A stretch of 64,000 bases of DNA from DATMER01 sp034667225 (lineage in GTDB: Bacteria > Acidobacteriota > Thermoanaerobaculia > Multivoradales > UBA5704), in NCBI GenBank assembly GCA_034667225.1, contig JAXDKG010000015.1:4189-68188 (forward strand), given 5' to 3'. The position numbers and the translations under genes are program-made. A model generated the notes under the pieces. It was not told where the DNA came from and did no database searches. It saw nothing but the letters and a program-made list of their open reading frames with translations. This document shows, one piece after another, positions 48,902 to 58,418 of the stretch. Position 1 is the stretch's first letter, and every line of letters begins with the position of its first letter.

Positions 48902-49846
48902 ATGAAGCGGGTCGTTCTTCTGTTGTTGGCTCTCGCCGTGGCTTTACCGGCTTTCGCCGGCAAGGCGATCTTCTCCCTGTCCGATCCGCGGGGGGACGAT
49001 CACGGTGACGGCAACCTCGTCTATCCGCTGAACGAGGATCTCGACGAGGGCGAGCTCGACCTGATCTCGCTCAAGGCCGAGGCCGACGGGGACGGCACGT
49101 CGTTCGAGGCCACCTTCGCCAAGCCCGTGCGGGTGCCGGGGCGGGAAGCGATCGACGATCTGGGGACCCCCCTGGACACGGTCGCCCGCTTCGGCTTCTA
49201 CACGATGAACCTGGACATCTACATCGACACCGACCGGGTGCCCGGCTCGGGCGCGGTCTCGACCCTGCCCGGCCGTCTCGCCACGATCGATCCGGCGAGC
49301 GCGTGGGAGAAGGCGATCGTCCTGACGCCGCGTCCGCACGAAGCGCGGGGCGAGATCAAGCGGATGATGAACCGGGCGGTCAATGACGAGATGAAGAAGG
49401 AGGACAGCACGCTGGAGGAGGAAGAGGCCGCGGCCATGCAGGCGCAGATCCCGGTCGACGTGGAGGGGCGGATCTTCTTCCCCACCAAGGTGAAGGTGCG
49501 GGGGAACAAGGTCACCTTCTTCGTCCCCGGGTCGTTCCTGGGCGGTCCGGCCAAGGACTCCTGGAGCTACGTGGTGGCCGTGTCAGGCGCCAACGTGCTG
49601 CAATCCTTCGATATCAGCCGGGCGTTGGGGAGGCAGTCGGACAAGGAGGAAGCGCTGATGATCCTCCCGGTCTCCCCGGGCAAGTGGAACGACCGCTTCG
49701 GAGGAGGCCGCGAGAACGCCGCGATCCAACCCCCGCTGGTGGACATCGTGGTGCCCGAGGGGAAGAAGCAGGAGAACGTCCTCGGCGAGTTCAACCAGCG
49801 CCGCAAGGAGCCGGTTGTGCTGCCGGGGGTCGTGCCGAAAGGCTGA
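48902..49846 (+). CDS. second DOMON-like exported protein
   Basis: A 314-residue exported protein with a signal peptide (MKRVVLLLLALAVALPAFA). The opening SDPRGDDHGDGNLVYPLNED is a diverged version of the glucodextranase-C signature seen at 45895, followed by strands typical of DOMON folds. A Glu-rich helical insert (MKKEDSTLEEEEAAAMQAQ) is peculiar to this copy. Start is the ATG at 48902; one 12 bases earlier is possible. It is the last gene of the mal operon. Confidence 0.7.
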   Translation: MKRVVLLLLALAVALPAFAGKAIFSLSDPRGDDHGDGNLVYPLNEDLDEGELDLISLKAEADGDGTSFEATFAKPVRVPGREAIDDLGTPLDTVARFGFYTMNLDIYIDTDRVPGSGAVSTLPGRLATIDPASAWEKAIVLTPRPHEARGEIKRMMNRAVNDEMKKEDSTLEEEEAAAMQAQIPVDVEGRIFFPTKVKVRGNKVTFFVPGSFLGGPAKDSWSYVVAVSGANVLQSFDISRALGRQSDKEEALMILPVSPGKWNDRFGGGRENAAIQPPLVDIVVPEGKKQENVLGEFNQRRKEPVVLPGVVPKG

Positions 49847-49848
49847 AC

Positions 49849-50004
49849 GCCTGGGGTTGAAACCCCAGGCTAGAAGAGTATCGCCCCCATCCGGGGGCGA
49901 GCTTCCAAAAACATCTGTGACGAGGCGCAGCTTGCTGCGCCTCCAGCCTCGGGGAGGGGCTGTACTTTTCTAGCCTGGGGTTTCAACCAGGTTTCAACCC
50001 CAGG
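49849..50004. repeat. palindromic repeat cluster R3
   Basis: An inverted pair of CCTGGGG-TTGAAA-CCCCAGG hairpins (49851-49869 and about 49974-50003, the latter with a small internal duplication of TTTCAACC) brackets a GCCCCCATCCGGGGGC hairpin and a GAGGCGCAGC-TT-GCTGCGCCTC palindrome at 49922-49943. It ends at the stop codon of the convergent amylase and may terminate both transcripts. Confidence 0.82.
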
Positions 50005-51573
<1,569 letters not shown>

Positions 51574-51583
51574 GGGCTTATCT

Positions 51584-51643
51584 TAAAGGACCTAAAGGAC
51601 ACCAAGGACCGGAGAGACCGTCCTTGCTGTCCTTGGAGTCCTT
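51584..51643. repeat. AAGGAC direct repeats forming an inverted repeat
   Basis: Repeats of AAAGGAC and AAGGAC (51584-51610) face GTCCTT, GTCCTT and AGTCCTTT (51619-51643), so the segment can fold into a hairpin. It fills most of the 105-bp gap between the divergent amylase and SDR genes. Confidence 0.6.
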
Positions 51644-51678
51644 TCTTCCCCTGACTCCCCCTCGTGTAGGATGCCTCT

Positions 51679-52383
51679 ATGAGCACTCTGACGCAGGTTG
51701 CCGCCGTGACCGGCGCCTCCCGCGGGCTGGGCGCGGCGTTCGCCCGGGTCCTGTCCGAGGAGGGCTTCGCTGTCGTTTTGGGTGCTCGGGACACCGGCGC
51801 AATCGAGAAGCTCGCCTCGGAACTGCCCGGCCCCGCTCTCGCTCACCGGCTCGACGTGACCGATCCGGAGAGCGTCGAGGGCTTCCGCCGCGCCGCGATG
51901 GAGCGCTTTGGACGTCTCGACGTCCTGGTCAACAACGCGGGCATCGGCGTGTTCCGCCGTCTGGAGGAGACCTCGCGGGAGGACTTCGAGGCGACGTTCC
52001 GGATCAACGTCCAGGGCGTCTGGGCGATGACGGTCGCCTTCCTGCCTTCTCTCAAGGAGAGCCGCGGCCTCGTCCTCATGGTCTCCTCGGATGTCTCCAC
52101 CCGGACTTTCCCGACGGGCGGGTCCTACACGGCTTCCAAGTTCGCGTTGCGGGCTCTGACCCGGACCTTCCAGCAGGAGAACCCGGAGCTGCGGGTGCTC
52201 GAGCTACGCCCCGGCGCCGTGGACACCTCGTTCGCCGGCTCGACCCCTGGAGCACTGGGCAAGGAGTGGTTCCTGCAACCGGAGGTCGTCGGGGAAGCGC
52301 TCCGCTTCGCGCTGCGGCTCCCCCACGGCGCCAGGGTGGAGGAGATCGTCCTCCGCAGCGCCTCGCAAACCCCCGAGTACTGA
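51679..52383 (+). CDS. short-chain dehydrogenase/reductase
   Basis: A 234-residue classical SDR using NAD(P)H. It has the cofactor loop VTGASRGLGAAFA, NNAG at LVNNAGIGVF, the catalytic serine in LVLMVSSDVS and the YxxxK pair in GSYTASKFALRAL. The substrate is unknown. The malE2 gene begins five bases after its stop, so the two are probably cotranscribed. Confidence 0.9.
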   Translation: MSTLTQVAAVTGASRGLGAAFARVLSEEGFAVVLGARDTGAIEKLASELPGPALAHRLDVTDPESVEGFRRAAMERFGRLDVLVNNAGIGVFRRLEETSREDFEATFRINVQGVWAMTVAFLPSLKESRGLVLMVSSDVSTRTFPTGGSYTASKFALRALTRTFQQENPELRVLELRPGAVDTSFAGSTPGALGKEWFLQPEVVGEALRFALRLPHGARVEEIVLRSASQTPEY

Positions 52384-52388
52384 AGACC

Positions 52389-53564
52389 ATGCGCCACGCG
52401 CTTCTCCTGCTCCTGCTGCTCTGGACCGCTCCGGCTGGGTCGGAGGAGGCGGACGAGAAAAGAATTGTGCTCTGGCATTCCTACCAGGGCGCAGCGCGGC
52501 AGGTGTTCGAGAAGCTGGTGGACGGGTTCCGCAACAAGGATGGCTGGACGGCCACGGCCGTGGCCATTTCGCCCGACCTGCTGCCGTCCCGGATCGCCAC
52601 CCTGATTCCTCGCGGGGAGGGTCCCGACGTCTTCCTCTACACGCAGGACCGGCTCGGCGCCTGGGTAGAGGCGGGCGGCATCGTCGAGCGGGTCGCCCCG
52701 GATGACCGCATCCGGGCCCGGTTCCTTCCGGGGACGCTCGACGCGCTGACGATCCAGGGCAAATACTACGGCGTGCCCCTGGAAGTTCGGACCGTCGCGC
52801 TGATCTTCAACCGCAACCTGCTGCCGGAGCCGCCGCTGTCGTCGCGGGAGATGGTGGCGCAGGGCCAGCGCCTGACCAGCCCCGAGCTGGGCAAGTTCGG
52901 GCTTGCCACCTGGTACACCGACTTCTATTACCACGCGCCGCTGATGCATGCCTTCGGCGGCCGGCTCTTCGGGAGCTCGGGCGAGCTCACGGTTAACAGC
53001 GCGCCGAACGTGAAATCCGTGGCGCTCCTCAAGACCTGGCTGCGGGAGGGCTTCCTCCCTGCCGGCCCTTCCACGACGCTGATCACCTCCCTCTTCAATC
53101 AGGGGAAGCTGGCCATGGTCATCGGCGGGCCGTCGTTCGTGGAGCGGATCGATCCCGCCGTGTCCTTCGGGGTCGTCCCGCTCCCGGCGCTGGATGAGGC
53201 GGGCGGCAAGCCGATGCGGCCCTGGATGACGGTCCAGGGTATCCACATCGCGGCGACCTCCCGCAACAAGACGGTCGCCGCGCAGCTCGCCCGCTACCTG
53301 ACCGACCTGCCCGCGGCCCGCACCCTGGCCCTGGAAGCCCAGATGATCCCCGCCCATCACGCCGTCTACCAGGACCCTGAGCTCTCGAGCAACTGGGTGA
53401 TCCAAGGCTTTCGCCGGCAGCTCGATACGGCCATTCCAATGCCGAACCACCCGGCGATGAGCCGCATCTGGGGTCCCCTCGCCCGGGCGCTCGAAGCCGT
53501 GGTGGAGAAGCGGGAGTCGCCGCAGGCGGCATTGGACGGGGCGCAGGCAGTCCTCACCCCCTGA
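52389..53564 (+). CDS. second MalE-like solute-binding protein
   Basis: A 391-residue exported paralogue of the MalE at 41790, with a signal peptide (MRHALLLLLLLWTAPAGS) and RIVLWHSYQGAARQVFEKLV. It keeps the same landmarks: DVFLYTQDRLGAWVEAGG, VPLEVRTVALIFNRN, ATWYTDFYYHAPLMHAFGG and GKPMRPWMTVQGIHIAATS. No permease genes accompany it, so it may share the MalFGK channel with different sugar specificity. Located directly behind the SDR. Confidence 0.9.
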   Translation: MRHALLLLLLLWTAPAGSEEADEKRIVLWHSYQGAARQVFEKLVDGFRNKDGWTATAVAISPDLLPSRIATLIPRGEGPDVFLYTQDRLGAWVEAGGIVERVAPDDRIRARFLPGTLDALTIQGKYYGVPLEVRTVALIFNRNLLPEPPLSSREMVAQGQRLTSPELGKFGLATWYTDFYYHAPLMHAFGGRLFGSSGELTVNSAPNVKSVALLKTWLREGFLPAGPSTTLITSLFNQGKLAMVIGGPSFVERIDPAVSFGVVPLPALDEAGGKPMRPWMTVQGIHIAATSRNKTVAAQLARYLTDLPAARTLALEAQMIPAHHAVYQDPELSSNWVIQGFRRQLDTAIPMPNHPAMSRIWGPLARALEAVVEKRESPQAALDGAQAVLTP

Positions 53565-53598
53565 CCTTTGGCAGGTTCCTTGCTCTGCCGCCAAGGAC

Positions 53599-56598
53599 AT
53601 GGAGGTTGTAACCCCGCATCGGGGGGTGTTCGACCGGATCCGGGGTTGGTGGCGGACGCTGCCGCGCCGCACGGCGCTGCTCTGGATCGGCGTCGCCCCC
53701 CTTCTCACTCTTCTGATCATTTCCTTCGCCTGGGAGAAATGCTTCTTCGGCGGCTGCCCCGATGTGCAGGGCCTCGCCGCCTACCAGCCGGGCGGCGCGC
53801 CGGTCCTGCTCGACCGGTTCGGTGAAGTTTTTGCCGACCTGACGCCCGTCGAGCAGGAGGTCGTGCCGCTCTTTGAAATGCCGGCGCACGTGCCCCAGGC
53901 CTTCCTCGCGGTCGAGGACCGCCGCTTCTACGAGCACCGCGGCGTCGACTGGCGCCGGGTCGGCGGCTCGCTCCTGGCCAACGTCAAGTCGCTGGGATGG
54001 TCGCAGGGGTTCAGCACGATCACCATGCAGCTCGCACGCAACGCCTTTCCGAAGACGATCCCCGGACAGGAGCGCTCCACCTCGCGCAAGTTCCTGGAGG
54101 TCCGGATCGCCCAGGAGATCGAGGCGCGCTACTCCAAGGAGGAGATCCTCGAGCTCTACCTGAACCACATCTACTTCGGGAACCGCGCCCAGGGCATCGA
54201 GGCCGCCTCGCGCCAGTACTTCGCCCGCTCGGCCAAGGAGCTGACCCTGCCCCAGGCCGCGATGCTGGCGGCCCTGCCCAAGGCGCCGAGCCATTACGAT
54301 CCACGGCGCCATCCGCGGGAGGCGCTCGAGCGCCGCAATCTCGTGCTGGCCCTCATGGAGCAGCAGGGACGCATCCCGCGGCCCATGGCCCGGGCCGCCC
54401 GCAACGAGCCGCTGGGAATCGCCCCGGCGCCGCGCCAGCAGAGCGTCGAGTTCACCCTCGCTCCCTGGTTCGCGGAGCAGGTGCGGCGCGAGCTGGAGTC
54501 GCGCTTCGGGCCCGGTCTCTACCGCCAGCCGCTGCGCATCTGGACGACGCTCGACTCCCGCGCGCAACGCGCCGCCGAAGAGGAGCTCTCGCGGCAGCTC
54601 AAGCGGGTGGAGAACGGCGAGCTCGGCCGTTTCGAGGGGCCGCGCTACTCGGCTTCCGCGAAGCCGCCGCCCAAGGGCACAACCTACCTCCAGGGGGCGC
54701 TCGTGATGCTCGACGCCCGCAATGGAGACGTCCTGGCCTGGGTGGGAGGGCGCAATTATTCTCATTCGCAGTTCGACCGGGTTGCCTTCGCGCAGCGGCA
54801 GCCGGGGAGCGCGTTCAAGCCGTTCGTCTACTCCGCCGGCCTGCGCGAGGGCTTCGTGCTCAGTCAGCCCCTGCCGGACCTGCCCTTGAGCATCCGTCTT
54901 GCGAACGGACAGGTCTGGAGACCGCAGAACTTCACCGGAAAGTACGAGGGCTCGGTCACGATGCGCGACGCCCTGGTGCGTTCCAAGAACGTGGTCACGG
55001 TCCGGCTGGCGAGCGCGGTCGGGATCGCCGACGTGGCCGGCGTCTCCCGGGCGGCCGGCATCGAGGGGCGGGTGCCCGAGGTCCCGGCTGCGGCCCTGGG
55101 GACCATCGCCGTCTCGCCGCTGGAGCTGACCGCGGCCTATACACCCTTTGCGAGCCTGGGCCAGGGCGTGGAGCCTCGCCTCGTCCTCAAGGTCGAGGAT
55201 GAAAACGGCGAGGTGATCTGGGCCTCCAAACCCAAGCGGAGGAAGGTGCTCGACCCGGGTATCGCGTTCCTGATCACCGACGTCCTTTCCGAGGCGCTGC
55301 GCAGTGGCACGGGTATCGGAGCGCTGGGAGAAGGGTTCAAGGTCCCGGCCGCGGGCAAGACGGGCACGACCAACCAGGGAGCCGACGCCTGGTTCGTCGG
55401 CTACACCCCCGAGATCGTCTCCGGCATCTGGATCGGCTTCGACCGTCCGCGGTCGATCATCGAAGATGCGACCGGCGGCCGGCTGGCCGCCCCGGTCTGG
55501 GGCCGGGTGGCGCAACGGTTCTATGAGAAGCGCAAGACGCCGGAGCCCTGGCGTGCGCCGGAAGGCGTGGTCGCCCGCAACGTCGATCCACGGTCCGGTC
55601 TGATCCTCAAGGACGGATGCTCGCCGCGCTCAGGTCAGCCCCGCCGCGAGCTGTTCCTCGAAGAGATGCAGCCTGCGGCCTGGTGTCCCGGGCGGGAGGC
55701 GCCTCCCCGCAACGGCTTCCCGGTCATGCGCCTGATGGAAGAGCAGCGCCAGAGGGAGCGCGAGGCGGCCCAGCTCGCCGCGGTGCGGATCGAGGAGGCG
55801 CGCCGCCGGCAGGAAGCCATCCGGAGGGAGGAAGCCCAGCGCGAGGCCCGCATCAGCGCCGAGCAGCAGAAGGAGCAGCAGCTGGCCGACGCGCGCAAGA
55901 AGGAGGAAGAGGAGCGGCTAGTCCGCGAGCGCAAGGAGCGGGAGGCGAAGGAGACGAAGGTCACCGTCGCCCAGAAGCGCGAGCAGGAGCAGGAGGAGAA
56001 GCGCCTGGAAGCCAAGCGCAAGGAGGCGGAGCGGATCGCCCGTATTGAAGAGGAGGAGCGGCGTCTCGCCCAGCGCGAGGCCGAGATCGCCCGCGAGGAG
56101 CGCCGGTCGCGGGCGAAGGAGGACCGGGACCAGCGCGCCCGGGATGAAGAGGCGAAGCGGCCCGCCCGCGAGGAAAAAGAAGAAGAGGTAGCGGAAGTCG
56201 AGGATGAAGAGGAGGAAGAGGAGACCGCCGCCTCCGATCTGAGCGGCTGGTGGGAGATGACCAATCGCATCGAAGAGACGAACTACGCGCAGTACAAGGG
56301 TCTGCGTCTCGGCTACCGCGTCCAGCTCGAGCAGGAAGGCAACCGTCTTACCGGCCGAGGCCAGAAGTGGACCGAGGACGGCCGCACCATCGGCTCCTCC
56401 GGCCGCAGCCCCATCACCGTCACCGGCAAGATCGAAGGCCGGAAGGTCACCCTTAACTTCACCGAGCACGGCGCCAAGCGCTCGACCAACGGCGGCTTCA
56501 CCTGGACACTCTCCGCCGACCGCACCGAGTTGCGCGGCAACTTCTGGAGCACGGCGGCGGATACCCGGGGACGGTCGACGGCCGTTCGGATGCGGTAG
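53599..56598 (+). CDS. class A penicillin-binding protein with long C-terminal coiled coil
   Basis: A 999-residue bifunctional peptidoglycan synthase. After one membrane helix (about 25-45) comes a GT51 glycosyltransferase (catalytic Glu about 106 in VEDRRFYEH, then TITMQLARN and ELYLNHIYFGNRAQGIE). The transpeptidase has SAFK (S404), SKN and KTGTTNQ (K587). Beyond the usual end, residues about 713-880 form a very charged Glu/Arg/Lys coiled coil, and 885-999 a beta-rich domain (GWWEMTNRIEETNYAQYKG). Such a tail is not standard for class A PBPs. It starts 34 bp after malE2, though its function is unrelated. Confidence 0.9.
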   Translation: MEVVTPHRGVFDRIRGWWRTLPRRTALLWIGVAPLLTLLIISFAWEKCFFGGCPDVQGLAAYQPGGAPVLLDRFGEVFADLTPVEQEVVPLFEMPAHVPQAFLAVEDRRFYEHRGVDWRRVGGSLLANVKSLGWSQGFSTITMQLARNAFPKTIPGQERSTSRKFLEVRIAQEIEARYSKEEILELYLNHIYFGNRAQGIEAASRQYFARSAKELTLPQAAMLAALPKAPSHYDPRRHPREALERRNLVLALMEQQGRIPRPMARAARNEPLGIAPAPRQQSVEFTLAPWFAEQVRRELESRFGPGLYRQPLRIWTTLDSRAQRAAEEELSRQLKRVENGELGRFEGPRYSASAKPPPKGTTYLQGALVMLDARNGDVLAWVGGRNYSHSQFDRVAFAQRQPGSAFKPFVYSAGLREGFVLSQPLPDLPLSIRLANGQVWRPQNFTGKYEGSVTMRDALVRSKNVVTVRLASAVGIADVAGVSRAAGIEGRVPEVPAAALGTIAVSPLELTAAYTPFASLGQGVEPRLVLKVEDENGEVIWASKPKRRKVLDPGIAFLITDVLSEALRSGTGIGALGEGFKVPAAGKTGTTNQGADAWFVGYTPEIVSGIWIGFDRPRSIIEDATGGRLAAPVWGRVAQRFYEKRKTPEPWRAPEGVVARNVDPRSGLILKDGCSPRSGQPRRELFLEEMQPAAWCPGREAPPRNGFPVMRLMEEQRQREREAAQLAAVRIEEARRRQEAIRREEAQREARISAEQQKEQQLADARKKEEEERLVRERKEREAKETKVTVAQKREQEQEEKRLEAKRKEAERIARIEEEERRLAQREAEIAREERRSRAKEDRDQRARDEEAKRPAREEKEEEVAEVEDEEEEEETAASDLSGWWEMTNRIEETNYAQYKGLRLGYRVQLEQEGNRLTGRGQKWTEDGRTIGSSGRSPITVTGKIEGRKVTLNFTEHGAKRSTNGGFTWTLSADRTELRGNFWSTAADTRGRSTAVRMR

Positions 56599-56724
56599 GT
56601 CAACTGACCCGCGGTCGGAACCTGACTTCCGCCCGCCGGTAAGTCACTCCCGGGTGCGGGGAAGTGACTTCCCTGCATTGGTAAATGACTTCCAGGCGCA
56701 GGGAAGTAAGTGCGGGGAGCCCGG
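56599..56724. repeat. array C: six degenerate 21-bp tandem repeats
   Basis: Directly after the PBP stop codon, units start at 56599, 56620, 56641, 56662, 56683 and 56704. The shared core is AAGTGACTTCC. The minus strand reads as heptads such as SHLPMQG and SDLPAGG. The period equals that of arrays A and B although the sequence differs. The next 120 bp to the DUF72 gene hold nothing I recognise. Confidence 0.8.
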
Positions 56725-56845
56725 AGCTTGGTGACAATCTCGCCGCAGATCGCGGCCCGCATCGCGCAAACCCAGGCCCCTGCTCGCCAATGCGCGTTTT
56801 CCCTGGGAGCGCCGGCGTCCCGCCGGCATGGTGCCTTCGTGGAAG

Positions 56846-57832
56846 TCAGGCCATAATCGCCCGCGCCAGCGCTTTGATCGAGAGCGGCGCGCAGCCTTCG
56901 GCATTGTTGTTAACGGTGCAGACGAACGGCCGTCCCGCAGCGAGAGCATTTCGCGCGAGGGTGGCGAGCGCCCGGCGGGCGTTCTCGTCCGGAGCCTGAA
57001 GACGGTTGAAGGGAGAGTAGCGGCGGCCGGCGTCTTCGTAGGTCATGCCGGGACCGAGAAGCCAGCGCACCAGGGTGATCGGGGTGCGCGGCCGGTCGGT
57101 CCCGGCTAGACGCGCCTGGGCGAGCACCTCGGGCATCCGGGGGTGGACGTTGTGGCAGTGGACCGCCCGGGCTTCGGCCAGAGCGTCGGCGTAGGCTGGC
57201 GTCAGGATCTCCCGGTTGCGGACCTCCACCGCGTAGACCGGACCCCTCGGCAAGGCACAGAGGAAGCTCCTCAACTCGTCCGCGAAGCGTTCAGGGACTC
57301 CCAGGTCCTGCGGCGAGAACTGGAAGAGGAGCGCTCCGGCCTTCAGCCCGAGCCCCTCCACGAAGGGGGCGACCACGGCGTCCGCGGCATAGGCGGGATC
57401 GAGGAAGAGCGGGTTCACCTGGCCGCGGACGGCTCCGTAGCGCGGCCAGTCGGGGTAGCGCGAGACCGTGCAGGCCTCGTGCGCCTTGACCACGAAGCGG
57501 AAGCCGTCCGGCACCTGGGCCGCGTACTCGGCAAATTCCCGCGCCTCGATTGGCATGTAGAAGGTGCGGTCGATCCCCACGCAGCGCAGGAGCGGGTGCT
57601 GTCCGTAGGCCGCGAGCCCTTCGCGCGCCAGCTTCGACTCCGAGTACTTCCCGTCATAGACCAGATCCCGCCAGCCGGGGAAGGACCAAGTGGAGCCGCC
57701 CAGGTAGACATCCTCGGGCAGCGACCGTCCGAGCTCGATCAGCTCCTCGGAGAAGTCCGGCGGTCCTACACCCTCTTTTACGGGCTCCGGCGCCAGGCCG
57801 GGGAAGAGTTGGAGCTGGTCTTCCCTCTTCAT
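56846..57832 (-). CDS. DUF72-family protein
   Basis: A 328-residue soluble protein with a TIM-barrel-like fold typical of DUF72 (YecE-like). Landmarks are YLGGSTWSFPGWRDLVYDG near the start, FYMPIEAREFAEYAAQVPDGFRF, FVVKAHEACTVSR, ALLFQFSPQDLG, VYAVEVRNREIL and the end FVCTVNNNAEGCAP. The family has no settled function. The PBP and this gene are convergent. Confidence 0.9.
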   Translation of the reverse strand: MKREDQLQLFPGLAPEPVKEGVGPPDFSEELIELGRSLPEDVYLGGSTWSFPGWRDLVYDGKYSESKLAREGLAAYGQHPLLRCVGIDRTFYMPIEAREFAEYAAQVPDGFRFVVKAHEACTVSRYPDWPRYGAVRGQVNPLFLDPAYAADAVVAPFVEGLGLKAGALLFQFSPQDLGVPERFADELRSFLCALPRGPVYAVEVRNREILTPAYADALAEARAVHCHNVHPRMPEVLAQARLAGTDRPRTPITLVRWLLGPGMTYEDAGRRYSPFNRLQAPDENARRALATLARNALAAGRPFVCTVNNNAEGCAPLSIKALARAIMA

Positions 57833-57899
57833 GAGGGAAGTTTATACGGGAAGCCGCCACCGCGGCAATGGTCCGTGACGGAAAGGCGTGCTTTGGCAT

Positions 57900-58037
57900 T
57901 TCGCTCCGAAGGAGCGACACCCGTCTAGCCTGGGGTTTCAACCCCAGGCAGCGCGCCGTCCTACCTCAGGCAGGAGCCGTCCCTCCGCCTGGGGTTGAAA
58001 CCCCAGGCTAGACGGGTACAGCCCTTCCCAGGGCTGG
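57900..58037. repeat. palindromic repeat cluster R4
   Basis: An inverted pair of CCTGGGG-TTTCAA-CCCCAGG hairpins, flanked by CGCTCCGAAGGAGCG on the left and GCCCTTCCCAGGGC on the right. Each core has CCCGTCTAG or CTAGACGGG beside it, so the two halves match as one inverted unit. It lies about 380 bp upstream of the TonB-type receptor gene; 58038-58286 holds no gene I can support. Confidence 0.8.
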
Positions 58038-58286
58038 CGCTTCGCGTCCTCCCGGTGAGACAAGGGCGCGGACAGCCGACCTCTCCAGGTGTCGATCCCG
58101 CTTTCGGATGCGGCCGATTCTCCTTTCCGGACGCATCTTCAAGTTTTCGAATAGCTCGCAAAGCCCCGCCCCGTCTCGATTCTCTGCAGCGTATCCCGGT
58201 GAGCGATTCGATTTCCTGAACGTCTGAGTAGTCACAAAAATCGGACATACATACCTAAGTAGCTGATTCTGCTGCGTTTTGTCACG

Positions 58287-58302
58287 TGGCACACGCCTTG
58301 CC
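58287..58302 (+). promoter_or_regulatory. sigma-54 (-24/-12) promoter-like site
   Basis: TGGCAC-ACGCC-TTGCC matches the sigma-54 consensus TGGCAC-N5-TTGCA/T except for the last base, with the GG and GC pairs ten bases apart as required. It lies 117 bp upstream of the receptor start. No enhancer-binding activator gene is in the window. Confidence 0.6.
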
Positions 58303-58418
58303 CTTACGGGGAATCGCAAGGTTTTCGCAGAAGGGAGGTGACGCTGGCGCGGCACACAGTGGAGGTCCGTTCTTTTAAAAAACGCTTCTGAAATCGGGTT
58401 GAAGGAGGTCCGACTGCT

